The position numbers were made by a program, and so were the translations under genes. From Bacilli bacterium (GTDB lineage: Bacteria > Bacillota_I > Bacilli_A > RF39 > UBA660): 16,305 nt of DNA. Location: the NCBI GenBank assembly GCA_017627015.1, contig JAGAHP010000024.1, positions 1-16,305 of the forward strand. Direction: 5' to 3'. This document shows positions 1-5,355 of this stretch, piece by piece (position 1 is the stretch's first letter; every line of letters begins with the position of its first letter). The notes below the pieces were generated by a model that was given only the letters and a program-made list of their open reading frames with translations, was not told the origin of the DNA and did no database searches.

Positions 1-1457
1 CCTCCAGCACCATGTGAAGAATTATTAGAGTAATAACTACCATAACCTCCACCATTATAACCTATTCCATCGTCTGTTGTAGGAGTTGAACTAGTATTAT
101 AATATACACTTTGTCCTTTTCCACCAACATTTATATATAAAACGTCACCTTTTTCTAATTCAATTATACCTTCAGAATATCCTCCGTATCCACCAGTAGC
201 TTCATAACTATTATAACTACTGTTTCCACCTTGGGCTCCCCAAGTTTCTAATTTATATAATCCTGTTTTAGGAGCTGTGAATGTTTGTTCATTTCCTGTA
301 TAATTAAATACATTTGGTTGATTCTTTGTATCATAATAAATATTTATAGTATATACTCTAATTTCTCCATTTTCTGCAGTAACAGTAATATTTACTGATG
401 ATGGCTTAGATGAAACATCTATTTCTCCATCTCCAGCTACTGTTGCTAACTCATCATCTGCTTGAGCATTTATATGAATAGAGGTTTCGCTTTTTAAAAT
501 ATAAACATTATAAGTTGTTGTATGTCTATCAAAAGTATAATCAAGGGTATTTTCTTCTACTTCTAAATTACTTAAATAATTATTAGTATTTTCTACATAT
601 GTTATTTTAGCAGCACCATTACCTATTTTAGTGTAATCTGCTGTTGGTGTTTCACTTACATTTTCAGTTATTTCTGTTTTAGTTGATTCTTCGTTTGAAA
701 TGAAACTAGAATCTGTTGAATACATTACCATTTTTTTATTAGTTAAAAGTTCATTTCCTATATAGCCAGAACCTCCACCGCCAGAACCAGCACGTGCAGC
801 AGATCTACCTCCACCGTAATAGCCACCTCCTCCAGCGGAACCATAATCGCCGTCTTCTGATGCGGCAGAACTACCATAACCAAATCCACCACCGGTACCA
901 GCACCAGTTTGTGTTCCACCACTACCACCAGGGTATTGTGAACCATAATCTCCACCTCTAGTACCTTTTAAGCCGCCTCCGGCACCACCGCCAGAGCCAC
1001 CGTCAGAACCGCCTCCGCCTCCAGAAACGATTAAGACTGAATCTTTGTCATTACTAAGGGTTCTAAGCAATCCTGTTGAAGTAGATATATGAGTTGCGCC
1101 TCCACCAGCGGAACCACTAGAACCAGCAGATCCACCACCATTATAACCTCCAGTATATCCATTTGGAATTCCACCAACTACGATGTATAATTTTTGATTT
1201 TTTTCTAATTCTATTAATCCTGTTGAATATCCTCCGTAGTTTTTATCAGTATCAGAACCACCGCCTTGTGCTCCCCAAGTTTCTAATTTATATATACCTG
1301 TTTTTGGAACTATAAATTCTTGTACTTCTCCAGTATAATTAAATGTTTGAGAATCTCCCACATTTACTATATCTGCTTTAGCATTTATTGGAATTACAAA
1401 TAACACTAATAAGATTAGTGTTAATATTATTTTTATTTTATTACTTCTATACTTCAT
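1..1457 (-). CDS. Secreted glycine-rich / cadherin-like beta-sandwich surface protein, 3' end outside window
   Basis: About 485 codons are visible and the frame runs off the left edge without a stop. The product starts MKYRSNKIKI with a hydrophobic stretch and an A-K-A cleavage-like site near residue 28, so it is probably exported. Residues about 35-235 match the glycine-rich domain type found in bacterial surface proteins (motif LETWGAQGG at about 58-66, then long Gly/Ser runs). Residues about 291-375 look like a cadherin-like beta-sandwich (LSNLEV, then TVTAENG, then YTINIYY). A second copy of the glycine-rich domain begins at about 383 (LETWGAQGG at about 403-411) and is cut by the window edge. 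The Gly-coding stretch is clearly richer in G+C than the surrounding AT-rich DNA. The start is chosen for the ATG at 1455-1457 with GGTAGGGATA just upstream, which is a weak Shine-Dalgarno. Adhesion or another surface role is inference. The domain calls are from recognised sequence patterns, not a search. Confidence 0.85.
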   Translation of the reverse strand, partial: MKYRSNKIKIILTLILLVLFVIPINAKADIVNVGDSQTFNYTGEVQEFIVPKTGIYKLETWGAQGGGSDTDKNYGGYSTGLIELEKNQKLYIVVGGIPNGYTGGYNGGGSAGSSGSAGGGATHISTSTGLLRTLSNDKDSVLIVSGGGGGSDGGSGGGAGGGLKGTRGGDYGSQYPGGSGGTQTGAGTGGGFGYGSSAASEDGDYGSAGGGGYYGGGRSAARAGSGGGGSGYIGNELLTNKKMVMYSTDSSFISNEESTKTEITENVSETPTADYTKIGNGAAKITYVENTNNYLSNLEVEENTLDYTFDRHTTTYNVYILKSETSIHINAQADDELATVAGDGEIDVSSKPSSVNITVTAENGEIRVYTINIYYDTKNQPNVFNYTGNEQTFTAPKTGLYKLETWGAQGGNSSYNSYEATGGYGGYSEGIIELEKGDVLYINVGGKGQSVYYNTSSTPTTDDGIGYNGGGYGSYYSNNSSHGAG

Positions 1458-1483
1458 TTATATCCCTACCATTCTTATTATGT

Positions 1484-1506
1484 GGTAGTGTTTTTATACT
1501 ACTACC
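1484..1506 (-). other. Stem-loop in the leader of the glycine-rich gene
   Basis: GGTAGT at 1484-1489 and ACTACC at 1501-1506 form a 6-bp stem with an 11-nt loop near the predicted 5' end of the minus-strand mRNA. The downstream arm (ACTACC in the RNA) could alternatively pair through CUACC with GGUAG of the ribosome binding site at 1466-1470. Short and possibly coincidental. Confidence 0.3.
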
Positions 1507-1518
1507 CTATTATATATA

Positions 1519-1547
1519 ATTATAACTCAATGTAAGTATTTAATCAA
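1519..1547 (-). promoter_or_regulatory. Promoter of the glycine-rich protein gene
   Basis: On the minus strand TTGATT (1547-1542), a 17-base spacer and TATAAT (1524-1519). The transcript would begin near 1512, giving a leader of about 55 nt before the ATG at 1457. Confidence 0.7.
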
Positions 1548-1625
1548 GATTTTACGTTTATTTTATATAGTAATTTTAATAAAATTTTATAAAAAAAAAT
1601 TATTAAATATATTAAAGAATTATTG

Positions 1626-1657
1626 GCGAATTTTTGTTAAAAAGAATTTGCTTTTTT
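1626..1657 (+). terminator. Terminator-like hairpin with U-tract in the gap before the ORF6N array
   Basis: GCGAATTTTT (1626-1635) pairs with 1642-1651 (10 pairs including two G-U) around a 6-nt loop and is followed by six T (1652-1657). No plus-strand gene lies upstream in the window, so what it terminates is unknown. The rest of the 1458-1746 gap holds the divergent promoters listed separately and otherwise AT-rich DNA with nothing recognised. Confidence 0.45.
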
Positions 1658-1694
1658 ATGTTTGTTTTAATAGATAAAATGGTATTTTTGTGGT

Positions 1695-1723
1695 TTGTAT
1701 TTGGTTTTTATTTGTGTTATTAT
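1695..1723 (+). promoter_or_regulatory. Promoter of the ORF6N gene array
   Basis: TTGTAT (1695-1700), 17-bp spacer, TATTAT (1718-1723) preceded by TGT, an extended -10. Transcription would start near 1730, just before GGAGG (1737-1741) and the ATG at 1747. This also argues against the longer reading frame opening with GTG at 1690. Confidence 0.6.
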
Positions 1724-1746
1724 GTCCTTCTAAAATGGAGGTTTAT

Positions 1747-2505
1747 ATGGCAAATGAAATAGTAATTATTACTGAAGAAGATATTAGAAATAAGATATAT
1801 GTTATAAGAGGCATGGAAGTTATGCTTGATAGTGATCTTGCAAAATTATACCATGTTGAAACAAAAAGGATTAATGAAGCAGTTAAAAATAATCCTAAAA
1901 AATTTCCTGAAAGATTTGCTTTTAGAATAAGTGAAACCGAGTATAATTCTTTGAAGTCGAAAATTTCGACTTCAAAAGGAGGTTCAAGGAAAGGTCATAC
2001 AGTTTTTACAGAACAAGGCGTTGCAATGCTTGCAACTATATTAAAATCCAACACAGCAATTGAAGTAAGTGTTAAAATAATGGATGCTTTTGTAACTATG
2101 AGACATTTATTATTGGATAAAGTTGAATACAAAAAAGATTTATTTATTATCCAAAATAAAATTCTTGATATCGATAATAAATTAACCTTACATGATTCTA
2201 AATTTGAAGAAATATTTAATAAATTTGATTCAGATGATTATTTAAAGAACAAATTAATAATTGAAAATCATATATATGATGCCTACTCTTTTTTACTTGA
2301 TATATTAAATAAAACTAATAAAGAAATAATTATTATAGATAATTACTGTGATAAAGAAGTATTAGATTTAATATCTGGTTTAAACGTTAAAGTAATTGTT
2401 ATTAGTAAGAATATGAATGATAAGCTTATAAAAAATATCAAAGTCAATATAATAATTTTACTATTAAATATGATAATTCTTTTCATGATAGATTTATTAT
2501 TTTAG
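1747..2505 (+). CDS. ORF6N-domain protein, copy 1, frameshifted in its C-terminal domain
   Basis: The product is 252 aa as it stands. Residues about 11-100 form an ORF6N domain (a phage-associated DNA-binding-type family), with EVMLDSDLAKLY and VFTEQGVAMLATIL as landmarks, followed by a charged helical linker. Compared with copy 2, copy 1 has six instead of seven A in the run after CTTAT (about 2430-2436). This shifts the frame after MNDKLIK, so the tail becomes a hydrophobic nonsense sequence ending at TAG 2503-2505. The original frame stays open and copy-2-like up to TAG 2628-2630, so the ancestral gene was 1747-2630. The C-terminal PLD-like motif is therefore lost unless slippage restores it. 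The start at 1747 is chosen for GGAGG at 1737-1741 and agreement with copies 2 and 3. It could be a recent pseudogene, a phase-variable gene or a sequencing error in a homopolymer. Confidence 0.85.
   Translation: MANEIVIITEEDIRNKIYVIRGMEVMLDSDLAKLYHVETKRINEAVKNNPKKFPERFAFRISETEYNSLKSKISTSKGGSRKGHTVFTEQGVAMLATILKSNTAIEVSVKIMDAFVTMRHLLLDKVEYKKDLFIIQNKILDIDNKLTLHDSKFEEIFNKFDSDDYLKNKLIIENHIYDAYSFLLDILNKTNKEIIIIDNYCDKEVLDLISGLNVKVIVISKNMNDKLIKNIKVNIIILLLNMIILFMIDLLF
1950..1976. repeat. In-gene palindrome, ORF6N copy 1
   Basis: A 13-bp perfect inverted repeat (TTTGAAGTCGAAA) around a central A at 1963, the first base of the Ile codon in SLKSKISTSK. The same site is palindromic in copies 2 and 3 with a different sequence. 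Confidence 0.9.
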
Positions 2506-2639
2506 ATAAAAAGAATGTTTATCAGTTAGGTTCTTCTTTAAAAGATCTAGGTAAAAAGTGTTCTTACATAAGTAAGTTTGATAATTATGATGATATTGAT
2601 GAATTGATTAATAAAATTAATTTGATTTAGGAGGTTTAT

Positions 2640-3539
2640 ATGACAAATGAAATAGTGATTATTACTGAAGAGGATATTAGAAATAAGATATATGTTATTA
2701 GAGGAACAGAAGTTATGCTTGATAGTGATCTTGCAAAATTATACCATTGTAAAAACGGAACTAAAACAATAAATCAATCAGTAAGTAGACATGAAGATAG
2801 ATTCCCAGAAGATTTTTATTTTGAATTAACTGAAGAAGAAACTAAAAATTTGTGGTCCCAAATTGGGACCGCAAAAAATATGTCTAGAACTAGACCACAT
2901 GTTTTTACTGAGCAAGGAGTTGCGATGCTTTCAACTGTAATTCATACTAGTATAGCTACAGAAGTATCGGTTAAGATTATGAGAGCTTTTGTAACTATGA
3001 GACATTTATTATTGGATAAAGTTGAATACAAAAAAGATTTATTTATTATCCAAAATAAAATTCTTGATATCGATAATAAATTAACCTTACATGATTCTAA
3101 ATTTGAAGAATTATTTACTAAATTTGATTCTGATAATTATTTAAAGAACAAATTAATATTTGAAAATCATATATATGATGCCTACTCTTTTTTATTTGAT
3201 ATATTAAATGAAGCTAAAGAAGAAATAATTATTATAGATAATTACTGTGATAAAGAAGTATTAGATTTAATATGTAATTTAAGAGTCAATGTTATTGTTA
3301 TTAGTAAGAATATGAATGATAAGCTTATAAAAAAATATCAAAGTCAATATAATAATTTGACTATTAAATATGATAATTCTTTTCATGATAGATTTATTAT
3401 TTTAGATAAAAAGAATGTTTATCAGTTAGGTTCTTCTTTAAAAGATCTAGGTAAAAAGTGTTCTTACATAAGTAAGTTTGATAATTATGTTGATATTGAT
3501 GAATTGATTAATAAAATTAATTTGATTCAGGAGGTTTAA
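2640..3539 (+). CDS. ORF6N-domain protein with C-terminal PLD-like domain, copy 2 (intact)
   Basis: The intact reference copy is 299 aa. The ORF6N domain spans about 11-100 (SQIGTA at 73-78; VFTEQGVAML at 88-97). A charged, probably coiled linker follows at about 125-170. The C-terminal domain at about 170-282 starts with IIIIDNY, a beta-strand typical of phospholipase-D-like folds. It carries H249-x-R251 ... D256 then G264-S265, resembling the HKD signature with Arg in place of Lys. ORF6N proteins are known from phages and bacterial genomes as putative DNA-binding proteins. That the C-terminal domain is a nuclease is inference. AGGAGG at 2629-2634 overlaps the end of copy 1 (frameshift-corrected stop 2628-2630), so the copies were built as one transcript. 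Outside the ORF6N core the DNA is nearly identical to copy 1. Confidence 0.9.
   Translation: MTNEIVIITEEDIRNKIYVIRGTEVMLDSDLAKLYHCKNGTKTINQSVSRHEDRFPEDFYFELTEEETKNLWSQIGTAKNMSRTRPHVFTEQGVAMLSTVIHTSIATEVSVKIMRAFVTMRHLLLDKVEYKKDLFIIQNKILDIDNKLTLHDSKFEELFTKFDSDNYLKNKLIFENHIYDAYSFLFDILNEAKEEIIIIDNYCDKEVLDLICNLRVNVIVISKNMNDKLIKKYQSQYNNLTIKYDNSFHDRFIILDKKNVYQLGSSLKDLGKKCSYISKFDNYVDIDELINKINLIQEV
2849..2875. repeat. In-gene palindrome, ORF6N copy 2
   Basis: A 13-bp inverted repeat (left arm TTTGTGGTCCCAA) around the central A at 2862, with a single G-U-type mismatch at 2853/2871. It encodes NLWSQIGTAK at the position homologous to the copy 1 palindrome. Confidence 0.9.
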
Positions 3540-3542
3540 TTT

Positions 3543-3848
3543 ATGACAAATGAAATAGTAATTATTAATAAAGAAGATATTAAAAATAAAATTTATGTCA
3601 TTAGAAACAAGGAAGTTATGCTTGATAGTGATTTAGCGAAGATTTATGGTTATACTACTAAAGATTTTAATAGACAAGTTAAGAATAATATTGAGAGATT
3701 TGATGATGATTTTAGATTTCAATTAACTGAGAATGAGTATAAAGAAATCTTGAGGTCACAAATTGTGACCTCAAATTTAGATATACATGGTGGAAGGAGA
3801 TATTTACCTTATGTCTTTACTGAAGATGGTATATATAATTTTTTTTGA
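3543..3848 (+). CDS. ORF6N-domain protein, copy 3, truncated after the N-terminal domain
   Basis: The product is 101 aa. It opens with the same TNEIVII segment as the other copies and contains the ORF6N landmarks (EVMLDSDLAKIY, LRSQIVTS, RRYLPYVFTEDG). It then stops at TGA 3846-3848, just where the family continues with a helical segment; the linker and PLD-like domain are missing. AGGAGG at 3529-3534 lies inside the last codons of copy 2 and the ATG follows the copy 2 stop by three bases, so it is translated from the same mRNA if at all. It is probably a decayed third copy, although a stand-alone ORF6N domain could still bind DNA. The next 30 bases hold the terminator of the convergent minus-strand gene. 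Confidence 0.75.
   Translation: MTNEIVIINKEDIKNKIYVIRNKEVMLDSDLAKIYGYTTKDFNRQVKNNIERFDDDFRFQLTENEYKEILRSQIVTSNLDIHGGRRYLPYVFTEDGIYNFF
3750..3774. repeat. In-gene palindrome, ORF6N copy 3
   Basis: A 12-bp perfect inverted repeat (left arm TTGAGGTCACAA) around the central A at 3762, again the first base of the Ile codon, in ILRSQIVTSN. Confidence 0.9.
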
Positions 3849-3855
3849 AATAAAA

Positions 3856-3877
3856 AAGAAGACAATTTTGTCTTCTT
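3856..3877 (-). terminator. Terminator of the minus-strand membrane protein gene
   Basis: AAGAAGACA (3856-3864) and TGTCTTCTT (3869-3877) form a 9-bp stem with a 4-nt loop. On the minus strand it is followed by a T-run. The gene's TAA overlaps the base of the stem. It sits between two convergent genes. Confidence 0.8.
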
Positions 3878-4478
3878 AAAATCCACAATTTAATTCTACT
3901 TCTATTTTATAATCATTCTTACCATATGGTTTTGAAGGATGAATAATTACTTTTGTTTTTTCTTTGCTACATTCTTTATCTTTATTTTTAAAAGTATCTA
4001 TTTCTTTTTTAAATGTTCCACCATTATATACTGATAAATTTTTTAAGTTAATCTTTATACCACTTTTTTCAAATTTAGATAGTATATTACTAATTTCTTT
4101 TTTAGATTTATTTTTAGTTATTTGTGGATAATAATACTCTGTATAGAATTGTTTACCCATATTTTTGATACTTTTTTCTATTCTACTTTTATTATTATTT
4201 TTAATCATGAATATTATTACTACTAATAATATAACTGCTATAGCAGCGCAAATAATATAGATATATTTTTTATTACATTCTTTTTTTACTTCTTTTTTTT
4301 CAACTGTTTTAGTTTCTTCTTTTACTTCTTCCTTAACTTCTATTTTTTTCTCTTCTTTTATAGGAGTCTTCTTTTCTTTTTCCACAGTTTTTGTTTCTTT
4401 TTTTATTGGTGCAGCTTTCTTAGTTGTTGTTTTAGTAGATTTTTTTGCTGTTCCCTTTTTATTATTTTTATTTGCCAT
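3876..4478 (-). CDS. Membrane-anchored Lys/Glu-rich protein with a small extracytoplasmic domain
   Basis: The product is 200 aa and not a family I recognise. Residues 1-71 are highly charged and low-complexity (Lys, Glu, Thr, Pro), probably disordered and cytoplasmic. One transmembrane helix lies at about 72-93 (YIYIICAAIAVILLVVIIF). Residues 94-200 form a soluble segment that should face outside, with two Cys (ECSKE and LNCGF) that might form a disulfide. The orientation is inferred from the charge of the N-terminus. The start is the ATG at 4476-4478 because AAGGAAG lies 8 bases upstream; a GTG nine bases further upstream would leave no room for a ribosome binding site. It has its own promoter and terminator, so it is a single-gene unit. 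Confidence 0.8.
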   Translation of the reverse strand: MANKNNKKGTAKKSTKTTTKKAAPIKKETKTVEKEKKTPIKEEKKIEVKEEVKEETKTVEKKEVKKECNKKYIYIICAAIAVILLVVIIFMIKNNNKSRIEKSIKNMGKQFYTEYYYPQITKNKSKKEISNILSKFEKSGIKINLKNLSVYNGGTFKKEIDTFKNKDKECSKEKTKVIIHPSKPYGKNDYKIEVELNCGF

Positions 4479-4510
4479 AAATACCACTTCCTTACTTATT
4501 TTATAAACTA

Positions 4511-4539
4511 ATTATAAGATAAATTATATTTTTGGTCAA
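4511..4539 (-). promoter_or_regulatory. Promoter of the Lys/Glu-rich membrane protein gene
   Basis: On the minus strand TTGACC (4539-4534), 17-base spacer, TATAAT (4516-4511). Nearly consensus. The remaining AT-rich DNA at 4540-4646 shows nothing else that I can name. Confidence 0.8.
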
Positions 4540-4646
4540 TATAGAAAAAAAATTAAAATTTATTAAAATAATTTACTGAAAAGATTTTATATGTTATATT
4601 TATATTATAAATTGTGTAAAAAATTGTATAAGATCATTTTTTTAAA

Positions 4647-4675
4647 TTGATAAAATTACAAATTTTTGATATAAT
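4647..4675 (+). promoter_or_regulatory. Promoter of the cohesin-like protein gene
   Basis: TTGATA (4647-4652), 17-base spacer, TATAAT (4670-4675). The start of transcription falls near 4682, immediately before the hairpin at 4686-4712. Confidence 0.8.
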
Positions 4676-4685
4676 ACAAAACAAT

Positions 4686-4712
4686 TTTTAAGTGAAACAA
4701 TTTTACTTAAAA
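4686..4712 (+). promoter_or_regulatory. Stem-loop at the 5' end of the cohesin-like mRNA
   Basis: TTTAAGTGAAA (4687-4697) pairs with 4701-4711 (11 pairs, one G-U, extendable by one) around a 3-nt loop CAA. It begins within a few bases of the predicted transcription start and ends just before GGGGG (4717-4721), the likely ribosome binding site. There is no U-tract, so it is not a terminator. A 5' stabilising hairpin is one possible role. Confidence 0.55.
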
Positions 4713-4728
4713 GATTGGGGGCATATTT

Positions 4729-5325
4729 ATGAAGAAAAAATTATTTATCGGAGCATTAGTTTCTCTAATGTCTATACCAATGGCTGTTAATGCCGCTGGT
4801 GTTAGTACTGTTAAGTTTGAAGGTAATACTAATGTTAATGTAGGTGACGAATTTAAAGTCAATATGGTTCTTGATAATATTGAAGGAACTAATGGTGGTA
4901 TTGTAGCTTTTGGTGGATACATTACTTTTGATAATAATGTATTAGAGTTAGTTAGTTCTGAAAAAGGTGATGCTTATGATGTTATTATTAATGAGAATAT
5001 TAATAAAATAGCAGCATTAGATTATACTTTAGCAAATGGTATTAAAGAAAGAACTAATGTTTATACTATGACTTTTAAAGCTATTGGTGAAGGAAATACA
5101 TCAGTTAGTTTAACAAATGGTGAAGTTGATGATATTAATAGTACTGTTGATTTTAATGTAGAAGAATTAAATATAAATTCTAAAAAAATTATTAGTGAAC
5201 CAGTTAATACTATTAATAGCGAAAATACATATAATAAACAATATGAAATTAAAAACGAAAAACCACAAGATAATAAAGTTGAAATTATTAAAAATATGTT
5301 AAACAATTTTTTTAATAAAAGATAA
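4729..5325 (+). CDS. Secreted protein with a cohesin-like domain
   Basis: The product is 198 aa. It has a signal peptide at about 1-22 (MKKK, hydrophobic core, AVNAA). The domain at about 25-150 resembles cohesin/carbohydrate-binding beta-sandwich modules, with VGDEFKVNMVLDNIEG, then FGGYITFDNNVLELVS, then YTMTFKAIGEG. Cohesins bind dockerins in cellulosomes and related assemblies, but single cohesin-like folds also occur in other exported proteins and no dockerin is visible here. The tail (151-198) is Asn/Lys-rich and carries no LPXTG or membrane anchor, so release or non-covalent attachment is inferred. The ATG at 4729 follows GGGGG at 4717-4721, an unusual ribosome binding site. It has its own promoter and a shared bidirectional terminator. 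Confidence 0.85.
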   Translation: MKKKLFIGALVSLMSIPMAVNAAGVSTVKFEGNTNVNVGDEFKVNMVLDNIEGTNGGIVAFGGYITFDNNVLELVSSEKGDAYDVIINENINKIAALDYTLANGIKERTNVYTMTFKAIGEGNTSVSLTNGEVDDINSTVDFNVEELNINSKKIISEPVNTINSENTYNKQYEIKNEKPQDNKVEIIKNMLNNFFNKR

Positions 5326-5326
5326 A

Positions 5327-5355
5327 AGAATGATTCATTTGAATCATTCTTTTTT
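5327..5355. terminator. Bidirectional terminator between convergent genes
   Basis: AGAATGATTC (5327-5336) and its complement (5341-5350) form a 10-bp stem with a 4-nt loop. T-runs follow on both strands, so it serves the cohesin-like gene and the convergent coiled-coil gene. Confidence 0.85.

Larger units (their letters stand above)
1741..3539 (+). repeat. Tandem duplication, about 0.9-kb unit, with divergent cores
   Basis: The segment around 1741-1852 repeats near-identically at about 2634-2748, and 2089-2639 repeats at about 2988-3539, including long identical stretches. The stretch between them, which encodes the ORF6N core, is much less similar. Confidence 0.85.

Noticed and set aside
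758..955. Minus-strand open frame of 65 codons
   Set aside because: It lies in another frame of the glycine-rich protein gene, and its Val/Leu/His-rich translation is typical of a shadow of Gly codons.
1690..1746. N-terminal extension of ORF6N copy 1 from GTG at 1690
   Set aside because: It overlaps the predicted -35/-10 promoter, has no ribosome binding site and is absent from copies 2 and 3. The hydrophobic stretch is chance.
1747..3848. Prophage or insertion sequence around the ORF6N array
   Set aside because: ORF6N is phage-associated, but no integrase, transposase, terminal repeats or target duplication is visible here.
3846..3848. TGA read as Trp (Mollicutes code), extending ORF6N copy 3
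   Set aside because: Extension would run through the convergent gene's terminator into antisense sequence without restoring the ORF6N domain, and the complete synthetase genes contain no in-frame TGA.
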